DNA of 39,134 nt from Prevotella sp. (lineage in GTDB: Bacteria > Bacteroidota > Bacteroidia > Bacteroidales > Bacteroidaceae). Below the pieces are notes generated by a model. That model was given only the letters and a program-made list of their open reading frames with translations. It was not told the origin of the DNA and searched no databases. The stretch spans positions 1 through 39,134 of the forward strand of contig JAFXZF010000038.1 in NCBI GenBank assembly GCA_017541365.1, in the 5' to 3' direction. The position numbers were made by a program, and so were the translations under genes. Positions 31,676 through 39,134 of the stretch are shown piece after piece. Numbering within the stretch: position 1 is the stretch's first letter; each line of letters starts with the position of its first letter.

Positions 31676-32947
31676 ATGACACGAGAAAAATCAACCAAGG
31701 CGTTTGCCGAGGCAACAAAATACATACCTGGCGGTGTAAACTCACCCGTCAGGGCACTCAGGGCTGTTGGCGAAACGCCACTGTTCATAGACCGCGCCAA
31801 GGGTGTCACCATTACCGATATTGACGGAAACCAGTACACTGACTTCTGTCTGTCATGGGGGGTATTCATAGCAGGACATGCCAACGAGCAGGTCACCCAG
31901 GCTGTGGGAGAGGCTATAGAACGTGGCACCAGCTACGGAATACCCACAGAGTTGGAGACGGCGCTGGCCAAGAGAGTAAGCAGCCTTATTCCGAGTATGG
32001 AGCAGGTGAGGTTTGTCAACTCCGGCACAGAGGCGGTGATGTCAGCTATAAGGTTGGCTCGGGGATATACTCGGAGAAACTACATACTGAAGTTTGAGGG
32101 GGGTTATCATGGTCATGCCGACCACCTGCTGGTGGCAGCAGGCTCAGGGGTGGCAACCTACGGCAGAAGCGGCAGCGCTGGTGTGCCTGATGACTTCGTT
32201 CGCTATACCCTCGTGGCACCCTTCAACAACAAGGAGGCGGTCAGCGAACTGTTCACTGAGAAGGGCAGCGACATAGCAGCAGTGATAGTGGAACCCGTGC
32301 CTGCAAATATGGGTGTGGTGCCTGAGAGAGAGCAGTTTCTGCAGTTCCTGCGTGACATAACCAGGGAGTATGGCAGTCTGCTGCTGTTTGATGAGGTGAT
32401 AACGGGATTCCGCCTTACACTGGGAGGGGCACAGCAGTACTACGGCATAGAGCCCGACCTGACCACCATCGGCAAGATTGTGGGCGGAGGATTCCCTGCT
32501 GCAGCGTTTGGCGGGCGAAAGGACATAATGCAGTTGTTGGCACCTGACGGTCCCGTCTATCAGGCTGGCACGCTGTCAGGCAACCCTGTCGCGATGACTG
32601 CAGGACTGGCAACTCTTGACGTTTTGAGTGAGCCCGGAGTGTATGAGCTTCTGAATGCCAAGGCAGAAAGCTTTATCAATCGTCTGCAGGAGGCACTCGC
32701 TCCCAAGGGGGTGGTGATAAACCATGTAGGAAACATGTTTACACCATATTTCACAAGTGGCAAGTCGCCTCGCAATTTCAGCGACGTCAAGCAAAGTAAC
32801 CTCGATGAGTTCGCACGCTTTTGGCGCTATATGTTGCACAATGGGGTGTATCTCTCGCCATCGCAGTTTGAGGCAGACTTCATATCCCTACAGCACACTG
32901 ACGACCAACTCAACCACATAGTTAAACTCGCAAAAGACTACAAATAA
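31676..32947 (+). CDS. hemL: glutamate-1-semialdehyde 2,1-aminomutase
   Basis: PLP enzyme making 5-aminolevulinate, which feeds HemB. 423 aa, full length, no inserts, in contrast to the other genes of this pathway. Visible: YIPGGVNSPVRAL, RFVNSGTEAVMSAIRLARG, GGYHGHAD, DEVITGFR and the Schiff-base Lys267 in TIGKIVGGGFP. No TAnnTTTG element was seen directly upstream, so it is probably co-transcribed with hemA across the hairpin array. Thioredoxin follows after 16 bp. Confidence 0.97.
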   Translation: MTREKSTKAFAEATKYIPGGVNSPVRALRAVGETPLFIDRAKGVTITDIDGNQYTDFCLSWGVFIAGHANEQVTQAVGEAIERGTSYGIPTELETALAKRVSSLIPSMEQVRFVNSGTEAVMSAIRLARGYTRRNYILKFEGGYHGHADHLLVAAGSGVATYGRSGSAGVPDDFVRYTLVAPFNNKEAVSELFTEKGSDIAAVIVEPVPANMGVVPEREQFLQFLRDITREYGSLLLFDEVITGFRLTLGGAQQYYGIEPDLTTIGKIVGGGFPAAAFGGRKDIMQLLAPDGPVYQAGTLSGNPVAMTAGLATLDVLSEPGVYELLNAKAESFINRLQEALAPKGVVINHVGNMFTPYFTSGKSPRNFSDVKQSNLDEFARFWRYMLHNGVYLSPSQFEADFISLQHTDDQLNHIVKLAKDYK

Positions 32948-32963
32948 AAAAAAACTATAAATT

Positions 32964-33281
32964 ATGGCAGAAATAAAAATTACCGACGACAATTACCAGG
33001 AGTTGTTAGCACAACAGAAACTGGTAGTAATAGATGTTTGGGCAACGTGGTGCGGACCATGTCAGCGTCTCTCACCCATCATAGCACAGGTAGCTGAGGA
33101 ATATAGCGACAAGGCTATTGTAGGAAAATACAATGCCGAGAACAACGAAGAACTGCTCGATAAGTTCGGTGTGCGTAATATCCCTACCATCCTCTTCATA
33201 AAAAACGGAGAAGTGCTCCATCGCCTTACTGGAGTGGTCAATGCTACAAAGATAAAGGACATCATAGACCAGTTTTCTTAA
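32964..33281 (+). CDS. trxA: thioredoxin
   Basis: Small cytoplasmic dithiol protein, 105 aa. The active site WATWCGPC is intact, and the cis-proline loop reads RNIPTIL. It is last in the hem cluster, 16 bp after hemL, and ended by a strong terminator. Thioredoxin is the usual reductant of CysH-type APS reductases, which may explain its place in a sulfur island. Confidence 0.96.
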   Translation: MAEIKITDDNYQELLAQQKLVVIDVWATWCGPCQRLSPIIAQVAEEYSDKAIVGKYNAENNEELLDKFGVRNIPTILFIKNGEVLHRLTGVVNATKIKDIIDQFS

Positions 33282-33331
33282 CCACCAGTTGTGTGAGTCA
33301 CCTCTAAGGTGATAATCTGTGGCATATAATC

Positions 33332-33369
33332 AAAAAGCCCCGTGCGGAGAATACCTGCACGGGGTTTTT
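33332..33369. terminator. bidirectional terminator between trxA and cysE
   Basis: CCCCGTGC (33338-33345) pairs with GCACGGGG (33357-33364), flanked by A5 on the left and T5 on the right, so it can end both the trxA and the cysE transcripts. Confidence 0.9.
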
Positions 33370-33412
33370 GGTGAACAAAGTGACATTTGTGACATTTCGG
33401 CAAAATGGGGTG

Positions 33413-33443
33413 TGGCTAACTCCAATGCCGTGGAGGACTGTAC
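33413..33443. repeat. 31-bp exact copy of an internal part of the MetY-like gene
   Basis: Identical to 14984-15014, which lies inside the MetY-like coding sequence. Here it is non-coding, between the trxA/cysE terminator and the cysE stop. Flanks do not match. Confidence 0.85.
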
Positions 33444-33446
33444 TCT

Positions 33447-34370
33447 TTATATTCCCGTTCCGTCCTCGAAGCCGCGATGTCCGCGGAAGTTGGTGTAAAT
33501 CTTGCTGTCAGGAGCCACATTCTCGGTTATCCACTTATTTGCACCTATCACGGAGCGGTCGCCGATGGTTATCCTGCCCAAAATGGAGGCATTGCTATAG
33601 ATTATCACGTCGTCGCCGATGATGGGGTGACGGGCGATGCCCTTGATGGGGTTGCCGTCCTTGTCGAGAGGGAAGGAGAGAGCCCCGAGGGTTACTCCCT
33701 GATAGAGTTTCACGCGGTTGCCTATGATACAGGTGGAGCCTATTACTACGCCAGTGCCGTGGTCAATGGTGAAATGACTGCCTATCTTAGCGGCAGGATG
33801 AATGTCGATGCCTGTCTCGGAGTGTCCCAGTTCGGTTATCATACGGGGTATGAGGGGCACACCCAGTTCGTGGAGCTCGTGGGCAAAGCGGTAGTTGCAC
33901 AGGGTGCGGATGACGGGGTAGCAGGCGATAATCTCGCCAAACGAGGTAGCTGCGGGGTCACCCTTGTAGGCAGCCTCGATATCAGTGGCGAGCATCTCGC
34001 GGATGCGTGGCAGGCGCTCTATGAGCAGAGTAGTGATGAGGATAGCCTTCTGGCGTATGGGGTTGATGTCCACCTCGCCGTCTTCCTTGCGCAGGTCAAA
34101 GCATAGTCCAGCTACAATCTGCTTCTTCAGCAGACTGTAGAGCCTCTCTAAAGACACGCCGATATAGTAGTCGAGGGTATCCTGACCTACCTTGCACTGT
34201 CCGAAGTATCCTGGCAGGAGAATCTCGCGAGCCAGTTGTATAATCTCTTCCAACGCACCATTGGACGGCAACGGCACGTGGTCAAGTTTCTGATGAAGAA
34301 GTCCCTTCACGCTTTCAGGCGCGGAAAGGGACTTCGTCGTACTCTTTATGGTCTGTGTGAGTGATTTCAT
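33447..34370 (-). CDS. cysE: serine O-acetyltransferase
   Basis: Acetylates serine to O-acetylserine, the substrate of CysK. 307 aa: helical N-terminal half, then left-handed beta-helix hexapeptide repeats (GIDIHPAAKIGSHFTIDHGTG, VIGSTCIIGNRVKLYQGVTLGA, HPIIGDDVIIYSNASILGRITIG). The His of the FTIDHGTG motif matches the catalytic one. Two bases after the cysteine desulfurase stop, so in one operon with the encapsulin; serine acetyltransferases are known neighbours of Family 2 encapsulin loci. Confidence 0.95.
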   Translation of the reverse strand: MKSLTQTIKSTTKSLSAPESVKGLLHQKLDHVPLPSNGALEEIIQLAREILLPGYFGQCKVGQDTLDYYIGVSLERLYSLLKKQIVAGLCFDLRKEDGEVDINPIRQKAILITTLLIERLPRIREMLATDIEAAYKGDPAATSFGEIIACYPVIRTLCNYRFAHELHELGVPLIPRMITELGHSETGIDIHPAAKIGSHFTIDHGTGVVIGSTCIIGNRVKLYQGVTLGALSFPLDKDGNPIKGIARHPIIGDDVIIYSNASILGRITIGDRSVIGANKWITENVAPDSKIYTNFRGHRGFEDGTGI

Positions 34371-34372
34371 AT

Positions 34373-36019
34373 CTACTTTCTGTCAGCCACAATTTTTTGT
34401 AAAGCGATTACGAGACGGTCCACCTCTTCCTTAGTGTTATAGACAGCAAAGGTTGGGCGCACGGACATCTCATAGCCCAGAGCACGCAGGGCTGGCTGGG
34501 CGCAGTGATGGCCTGCACGCACGGCTATGCCCTCCTTGTCGAGCAGTTGTCCCACCTCAGGGGCAGGAATGCCAGGAATGTCGAGCGAGATGACGCTGAC
34601 ACGATGCTTGGGGTTGCCAATGATGGTGATGCCAGGTATGCGAGATATCTGCTGGCGTGCATACTCGGTGAGCTCGTGCTCGTGGCGCTCTATGTTGTAG
34701 ATGCCTACGGAGTTGACAAAGTCAAGGGCATAGCCCAGTCCGATGGCGTCGGCAATGTTTGGCGTACCTGCCTCGAAACGTGCTGGCGGAGCATTAAACT
34801 CAGTCTTCTCGATGGTGACATCCTTAATCATATTGCCACCACCCTGCCAAGGAGGAAGTTGGGCGAGCCACTCCTTCTTGCCATACACCACGCCGATGCC
34901 AGAAGGACCGTAGATTTTATGTCCAGAGAAGACGAAGAAGTCAGCATCGAGTTCCTGAACGTCAACCTTGGTGTGGGCTATGGACTGTGCTCCGTCGATG
35001 AGCACGGGAATGCCGTGGGAGTGGGCTATGCGGATGATGGTGCGCACATCGTTGATAGTGCCGAAGGTGTTGTTGACATGACCAACAGACACAAACTTGG
35101 TCTGGGGCGAGATGAGACGCTCAAATTCAGAGAGTATCAGGTCGCCGTTCTGATCAACGGGTATGGCACGCAACTCCGCTCCCTGTGCCTGGGCTATCTG
35201 CTGCCAAGGCACGATGTTGGCATGATGGTCGAGGGTGGAAACTATGACGTTATCGCCCTTGGAGAGAAACTTTCGGCCAAAGGTATGTGCCACGAGGTTG
35301 ATGCCCTCGGTGGTGCCACGCACGAATACTATGTTCTCCTGTGACGGTGCGTTGATAAAGTCGGCCACCTTCTGCCTTGCTGCCTCATACTGGTCAGTAG
35401 AACGGGCTGCAAGGGTATGAGCGCCACGATGGATGTTGGAATAGTCTGTCTTGTAAAACTTAGACAGTCCGTCGATGACGCGCAGAGGCTTCTGGGTGGT
35501 AGCACCGTTGTCAAACCATATCAGGTCGTGGCCGTTCACCTTCTGATGGAGCACTGGAAACTGGTCGCGTATCTGGTTGGAGTTGACCACATCGGCTTCC
35601 TCGTAATGCAGATTTTGCACCAGTTCCGTCTCAGGTATGCCTATGCCGAAACCGTTCTCGCGAAGCACCGTCTCAGTATCGCTGAGAGCCACATCGTCGC
35701 CCTGCTCTCCTGCTGCTACTTCCAGAGGGTCTGGGAGAGACGCCTCACTGGGTTCTGAGTGAAGAGGTTGCCCAGCTTCGTCAGGGAAGTATTTCTCTAC
35801 CACGCCTCTGAACAGTTGGCATTCGTAGGGGTTGAGCGAGCCTATGTCGCCCGTACCCAGTGAAGGTACGGACGGACTGCCCTGTGGCAATGCCGCACTC
35901 GCAGGAGTGGGTGTCACATCAGCAGGGTGAGGAGGCTCCTCAGGGGCTTCGTTAGGCACAGCTATCTGAGGTATGCTTCCGATACCTGGCAGGTTTGCTA
36001 TGTTAATATCATCTATCAT
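34373..36019 (-). CDS. cysteine desulfurase with long N-terminal extension, probable encapsulin cargo
   Basis: Type II (SufS-like) PLP enzyme taking sulfur from cysteine and releasing alanine. 548 aa against about 405 usual. Residues 163-548 are the catalytic domain: FDNGATTQKP, STLDHHANIVPW, PLP Lys368 in FSGHKIYGPSG, ARFEAGTPN, and active Cys506 in RAGHHCAQP. Residues 1-148 are a low-complexity Pro/Glu/Ser-rich extension with a short ordered-looking stretch LNPYECQLFRGVVEKYFP (62-79). Such extensions target cysteine desulfurases into Family 2 encapsulins, and the shell gene lies 30 bp upstream. Targeting here is inferred, not shown. Confidence 0.93.
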   Translation of the reverse strand: MIDDINIANLPGIGSIPQIAVPNEAPEEPPHPADVTPTPASAALPQGSPSVPSLGTGDIGSLNPYECQLFRGVVEKYFPDEAGQPLHSEPSEASLPDPLEVAAGEQGDDVALSDTETVLRENGFGIGIPETELVQNLHYEEADVVNSNQIRDQFPVLHQKVNGHDLIWFDNGATTQKPLRVIDGLSKFYKTDYSNIHRGAHTLAARSTDQYEAARQKVADFINAPSQENIVFVRGTTEGINLVAHTFGRKFLSKGDNVIVSTLDHHANIVPWQQIAQAQGAELRAIPVDQNGDLILSEFERLISPQTKFVSVGHVNNTFGTINDVRTIIRIAHSHGIPVLIDGAQSIAHTKVDVQELDADFFVFSGHKIYGPSGIGVVYGKKEWLAQLPPWQGGGNMIKDVTIEKTEFNAPPARFEAGTPNIADAIGLGYALDFVNSVGIYNIERHEHELTEYARQQISRIPGITIIGNPKHRVSVISLDIPGIPAPEVGQLLDKEGIAVRAGHHCAQPALRALGYEMSVRPTFAVYNTKEEVDRLVIALQKIVADRK

Positions 36020-36025
36020 AATTAT

Positions 36026-36053
36026 GAATTATGCACTATGAACTATGAACTAT
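36026..36053 (-). repeat. 7-bp-period repeat between encapsulin and desulfurase genes
   Basis: Plus-strand GAATTAT-GCACTAT-GAACTAT-GAACTAT, immediately before the desulfurase start and touching the encapsulin stop. Confidence 0.6.
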
Positions 36054-37489
36054 TTCTCAATCTGGTTTCTGTGCTGGTAATCGTGGTAGTAACCTACCTC
36101 CACATTCTCAAGCACGGCGATGGCATCGTCGGTGAGTGCTGCAAGGCTGAAATACTTAGTCAGCAAGTAGCTTGCCACACCAAACTGATCCAGACCCATG
36201 AGGCGTGCTGAGAGTGATGGCGCAATCTCGCCAGGGATGCCGCTCTGGTGCAGACCGATGACTCCCTGCTCCTTCTCGCCTACGCGAACGAGGATGATGT
36301 CGGTGGTTCCTACGCCGCGATTGGTGAGGTACTGTCCCTTGATTTCCACCTTGTCAGAAGGAATGATAGGCACACCGCGCCATGTGATAACCTTAGTGCC
36401 GAAGAGGTCGATAGCCACTGGAGGCACTCCGCGCCAGGTGCACTCGCGCTCAAAGGCAGCGATGGCACGTGGATTGGCAATGAAGAATGCAGGTTCCTTC
36501 CACACGAGTGAGAGGAGTTCGTCGAGGTCGTCAGGCGTAGGAGTGCCATAACGGGCGCTGATCTTGTAGCCAGGAGAAGCCTGAGCCAGGAGTCCGAACT
36601 TCTTGTTGTTGATAAGTTCCCACTCCTGACGCTCCTTGATAGACTCGATGGAGAGTCGCAACTGCTGCTCTAACTGGTTGTAAGGAGCATTGTAGAGGTC
36701 GCTCACACGGGTGTGTACACGTACTACGGTCTGCAGGGTGTTGAGCGAATACTCTGTAGGGTTCTCCTCATAGTCGATGTATGTCTCAGGGATAACGTTG
36801 TCCTCCTCGTGTCCGCTAACCAGGTCTATGTGCTTCTCGCCGTGGTCGTTTACGGTAGCCTTGATGCGGAGGTGTTCCTCAACGGCATTGCTAAACTGCT
36901 CGCGGAACTTAGGGTTATCTTTGATAATCTGTTCGAGCACAGGGGTGTCGAGCTGCAGGAATACAGAGTCAGTCACGGCACGTACAGAGACGGTAGAGTC
37001 AGCAGCGCTGAGCAGGTCGGCCTCGCCAAAATACTCGCCGTCACCCAACAGGGCTATGCGCAATTCCTCGCCGTGAGTGCCAGTAGAGATAACCTCAGCC
37101 TGACCGTTGGCAACGATGAAGAATTTCTGCTTATCCTTGCCCTGAGTAACGAGATTCTTGCCTCGCGCCACCTCAACAGGCTTGAAGTTCTGGGCAAGAC
37201 GAGTCACGATGTCCTCGTCAATATGCTGGAACACAGGAACGGCGCGCAGATTCTTGGCTGTGAAACTTGGTTCGCCTTCGAAATACTGTATCTGAATGCG
37301 GTCAGCCTTTTTCAGTTCCACCTTAGTGCGGTTAACGCGATAGGTGCCACTTTCTACCTGAGTCCAAGGCAGGAGCTTAAGCAGAAGACGTGGAGTGATG
37401 GAGCCCATCTGAGGGGGCGTCTTGGTAGTGTTCGCAAGTTTGCGAGCTGTCTGGGTAGTAATACTACGCTGAATGTTGTTGTCTGCCAT
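36050..37489 (-). CDS. Family 2B encapsulin shell protein (with cyclic-nucleotide-binding-like insert)
   Basis: HK97-fold shell protein that self-assembles into a nanocompartment. 479 aa. Recognised by similarity to SrpI-type Family 2 encapsulins: TARKLANTTKTPPQM, ITPRLLLKLLPWTQVESGTYRVNRTK, TYIDYEENPTEYSLNTLQTVVRVHTRVSDLYN, RLSIESIKERQEWELIN, GTPTPDDLDELLSLVWKEPAFF and the end ALTDDAIAVLENVEVGYYHDY. About 82-205 is an inserted cyclic-nucleotide-binding-like domain, which defines group 2B. Its phosphate cassette reads FGEADLLSAADSTVSVRA, with Ser165 where cAMP binders have Arg. No signal peptide. First of the shell/cargo/cysE trio. Confidence 0.93.
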   Translation of the reverse strand: MADNNIQRSITTQTARKLANTTKTPPQMGSITPRLLLKLLPWTQVESGTYRVNRTKVELKKADRIQIQYFEGEPSFTAKNLRAVPVFQHIDEDIVTRLAQNFKPVEVARGKNLVTQGKDKQKFFIVANGQAEVISTGTHGEELRIALLGDGEYFGEADLLSAADSTVSVRAVTDSVFLQLDTPVLEQIIKDNPKFREQFSNAVEEHLRIKATVNDHGEKHIDLVSGHEEDNVIPETYIDYEENPTEYSLNTLQTVVRVHTRVSDLYNAPYNQLEQQLRLSIESIKERQEWELINNKKFGLLAQASPGYKISARYGTPTPDDLDELLSLVWKEPAFFIANPRAIAAFERECTWRGVPPVAIDLFGTKVITWRGVPIIPSDKVEIKGQYLTNRGVGTTDIILVRVGEKEQGVIGLHQSGIPGEIAPSLSARLMGLDQFGVASYLLTKYFSLAALTDDAIAVLENVEVGYYHDYQHRNQIEK

Positions 37490-37530
37490 AATTGTAATTG
37501 AATTTTTTAGTTTTACGATTTGTTATACTT

Positions 37531-37755
37531 TTATTTCTCTATTGTCACCTTGTGAACGCCATTGCCTACGGGCTCTACGGAAAGCACTTTGTAACCCTGC
37601 TCAGTAGCTGAGCGTGGCACGTTTTCCAGCGGTTCGCCCTCGGCAAGCAGCACTTCGAGTATATCGCCAGCCTGCAGTTGTGCAAGTCTTAACTTCGTCT
37701 TAACGAAGGTCATAGGACAATGTTCCTTTGTAATATCTAATGTGTATGTAGCCAT
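37531..37755 (-). CDS. TusA-like sulfur carrier protein
   Basis: Small protein likely carrying persulfide sulfur. 74 aa from ATG 37755; an upstream in-frame start would translate the spacer. The family motif is HCPMTFVKTKL, with the sulfur-bearing Cys at residue 13, then AGDILEVLLAEGEPLENVPRS. It is close in sequence to the C-terminal domain of the sulfite reductase (CPMNFVRTKL, IENVP). It lies between the DsrE-like and encapsulin genes, 41 bp before the latter, and could pass sulfur to or from the encapsulated desulfurase. Confidence 0.9.
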   Translation of the reverse strand: MATYTLDITKEHCPMTFVKTKLRLAQLQAGDILEVLLAEGEPLENVPRSATEQGYKVLSVEPVGNGVHKVTIEK

Positions 37756-37771
37756 AATTGTAATTGATAAT

Positions 37772-38251
37772 TTAAATAAACAGCGTTCTTCCTCCCTCAC
37801 TTATGTTGAGGAATGTAGCCACTCCGAGCACGTCTTTCACCTCGTGAATGAAGTCACTCTTTTTGAGTCCGAGGATGTGCATCGCCATCTCACAGGCATA
37901 CATGTTAACACCCAGGGCACCAGCCGCCTCGACAAGTTCTTCGAGGGTAGCCACGTTGTTCTTCCTCATAAGGTAGCGGAATATCTTAGGTCCGATACCC
38001 AGGAAGTTGAAACGGCTGTTAGGAGCAACGCTGAGTCCGCCCATCATGTAGCCGAAAGTCTTGGTGAGCCAGTTGCTACCGATAAAGGCACGACCTTTCT
38101 TCTGCTTTATGGCATCAAGTCCCCAGAAAGTGAAGAAGATATTTACCTCATAGCCTACAGCAGCCGCTCCCGTTGCGAGAGTGAAGACAGCCGTAAGTTT
38201 GTCAAAGTCGCCCGAAAAGGCGATGAGTGAAAGTTTCTTTGTTTCTGCCAT
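37772..38251 (-). CDS. DsrE/DsrF-like sulfur-relay protein
   Basis: DsrE-family protein, 159 aa from ATG 38251 (MAETKKLSLIAFSGDFDKL). The Rossmann-like core (FTLATGAAAVGYEVNIFFTFWGL) and the Cys in NMYACEMAMHILGL, at the usual sulfur-accepting position, are visible. Central residues are rich in Gly/Met (TFGYMMGGLSVAPN), as in DsrE proteins that pair with TusA-like partners. It lies 16 bp upstream of tusA and 34 bp after cysK. A sulfur-trafficking role is inferred. Confidence 0.87.
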   Translation of the reverse strand: MAETKKLSLIAFSGDFDKLTAVFTLATGAAAVGYEVNIFFTFWGLDAIKQKKGRAFIGSNWLTKTFGYMMGGLSVAPNSRFNFLGIGPKIFRYLMRKNNVATLEELVEAAGALGVNMYACEMAMHILGLKKSDFIHEVKDVLGVATFLNISEGGRTLFI

Positions 38252-38253
38252 TT

Positions 38254-38276
38254 TGATAGTTGATAATTGATAATTT
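38254..38276 (-). repeat. 7-bp-period repeat before the DsrE-like gene
   Basis: Plus-strand GATAGTT-GATAATT-GATAATT in the cysK/DsrE spacer. Confidence 0.5.
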
Positions 38277-38285
38277 AACTGTGCA

Positions 38286-39134
38286 CTATTCCTCTTCCTC
38301 ATACTCATATAGACCAGTGGAGAGATAGCGCTCGCCAGTATCAGGGAGCAGCACCACGATGTTCTTGTCCTTATTTTCCAGACGCTTTGCCACCTCGATG
38401 GCTGCGTATGCTGCTGCGCCAGACGAGATGCCAACGAGCAGACCTTCCTGTTCGGCAAGTACTCGTGCGGTTTCGAAAGCATCATCATTCTTCACACGGA
38501 ATATCTCGTCATAAATATTGGTGTTGAGCACAGGTGGAACGAACCCTGCTCCTATGCCCTGCAATTTATGTGGGCCAGGCTTATGACCACTCAGCACGGC
38601 ACTGTCGTGAGGCTCCACGGCGATAATCTGTGCATCGGGATTGTGCTGGCGCAACACCTCGCCCACACCCGTTATGGTGCCGCCAGTACCTACGCCTGAA
38701 ATAAAAATGTCAACCTTTCCCTCCGTATCGCGCAATATCTCTTGTGCGGTAGTCTGGCGATGAGCCTCAGGATTAGCCTTGTTAGCAAACTGCTGTGGAA
38801 TGAAGGCATTACCTATCTCCTTGGCGAGCTGCTGTGCCCTGCGAATAGCTCCAGGCATACCCTCGTAGGCAGGGGTCAGCTCCAGTCGTGCACCAAGAGC
38901 CTGCAACAGTTTGCGGCGCTCTATGGTCATAGCGTCGGGCATGGTGAGGATAATCCTGTAGCCACGTGAGGCAGCTACGATTGCCAGTCCCACCCCAGTG
39001 TTGCCGCTGGTAGGCTCAATGATGGTAGTGCCCTTATTGATTAGTCCCTCCCTCTCAGCCTGATTGATAAGGGCAAGAGCCACACGATCCTTTACGCTAC
39101 GTCCAGGATTGGCAAACTCCAGTTTTGCCAGCAC
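38286..39134 (-). CDS. cysK: cysteine synthase (O-acetylserine sulfhydrylase), 5' end cut by window edge
   Basis: Makes cysteine from O-acetylserine and sulfide. 282 residues visible; roughly 30 N-terminal residues lie outside, since the first visible residues ([16 protein letters not shown]) are internal in CysK. The PLP lysine is in SVKDR; the phosphate/substrate loop [17 protein letters not shown] and the C-terminal [10 protein letters not shown] and [13 protein letters not shown] are intact. It is the first visible gene of the operon running cysK, DsrE-like, tusA, encapsulin, desulfurase, cysE. The operon promoter is probably outside the window. Confidence 0.96.
   Translation of the reverse strand: MLAKLEFANPGRSVKDRVALALINQAEREGLINKGTTIIEPTSGNTGVGLAIVAASRGYRIILTMPDAMTIERRKLLQALGARLELTPAYEGMPGAIRRAQQLAKEIGNAFIPQQFANKANPEAHRQTTAQEILRDTEGKVDIFISGVGTGGTITGVGEVLRQHNPDAQIIAVEPHDSAVLSGHKPGPHKLQGIGAGFVPPVLNTNIYDEIFRVKNDDAFETARVLAEQEGLLVGISSGAAAYAAIEVAKRLENKDKNIVVLLPDTGERYLSTGLYEYEEEE

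Noticed and set aside
33477..34106. 209-codon plus-strand frame opposite cysE
   Set aside because: Codon shadow of the hexapeptide-repeat gene.
34505..35344. 279-codon plus-strand frame opposite the cysteine desulfurase
   Set aside because: Mirror of the conserved desulfurase codons, no own promoter or family features.
38252..38488. Longer start for the DsrE-like gene inside cysK
   Set aside because: The added residues are the out-of-frame translation of cysK and a 7-bp repeat; ATG 38251 gives a normal DsrE N-terminus.

Overview
The window looks like chromosomal DNA of a Bacteroidota bacterium, most likely Prevotellaceae-like. Pointers are the many TAnnTTTG (-7) promoter elements with TTG about 19-20 bp upstream, A-rich leaders instead of strong Shine-Dalgarno sites, a secreted pectinesterase and a GH3 glycosidase, a glycine-lipid acyltransferase pair, and a DUF3109 protein. 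Species is not resolved from sequence alone.

Layout. (1) 1-6060, minus: secreted pectinesterase (3' end cut by the window edge) and a GH3 beta-xylosidase/glucosidase. (2) 6.2-15.8 kb: mostly housekeeping genes: ung, a DUF3109 protein, an AraC regulator, gyrB, rpsT, tRNA-Glu(UUC), recO, a glsA/glsB-like pair, a metallophosphoesterase and a MetY-like PLP enzyme. (3) 16.0-24.5 kb, plus: sulfate assimilation operon: a small GT2 protein, Pst-like ABC ATPase and two permeases, cysD, cysN, an iron-sulfur cysH, and a sulfite reductase fused to a TusA domain. (4) 24.7-26.9 kb: an OprO/P-like porin and a PstS-like lipoprotein, which complete the import system. (5) 27.1-33.3 kb: siroheme synthesis from glutamyl-tRNA (HemC-CobA-HemD fusion, hemB, sirC-like gene, hemA, hemL) and a thioredoxin. 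(6) 33.4-39.1 kb, minus: cysK, a DsrE-like gene, a tusA-like gene, a Family 2 encapsulin with an inserted cyclic-nucleotide-binding-like domain, its likely cysteine desulfurase cargo, and cysE.

How it works together (inference). Sulfate enters through the porin and Pst-like ABC system, is activated by CysDN, reduced by CysH and the siroheme sulfite reductase, and fixed as cysteine by CysE/CysK. An encapsulin-housed cysteine desulfurase would then draw sulfur from cysteine inside a protein shell, with TusA- and DsrE-like proteins as possible sulfur carriers. Five promoters in this island share one architecture: a dyad ATATCAC-N8-GTGATAT, 49-50 bp from its promoter-proximal arm to the -7 element, mostly with an extended -33 ATTGCCC. 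This suggests one undescribed sulfur/siroheme regulon.

Oddities concentrate in 20-32 kb: in-frame palindromic elements inside enzyme genes, 7-bp-period repeats in spacers and protein linkers, arrays of variable perfect hairpins, and trimmed HemA, HemC and HemD domains.
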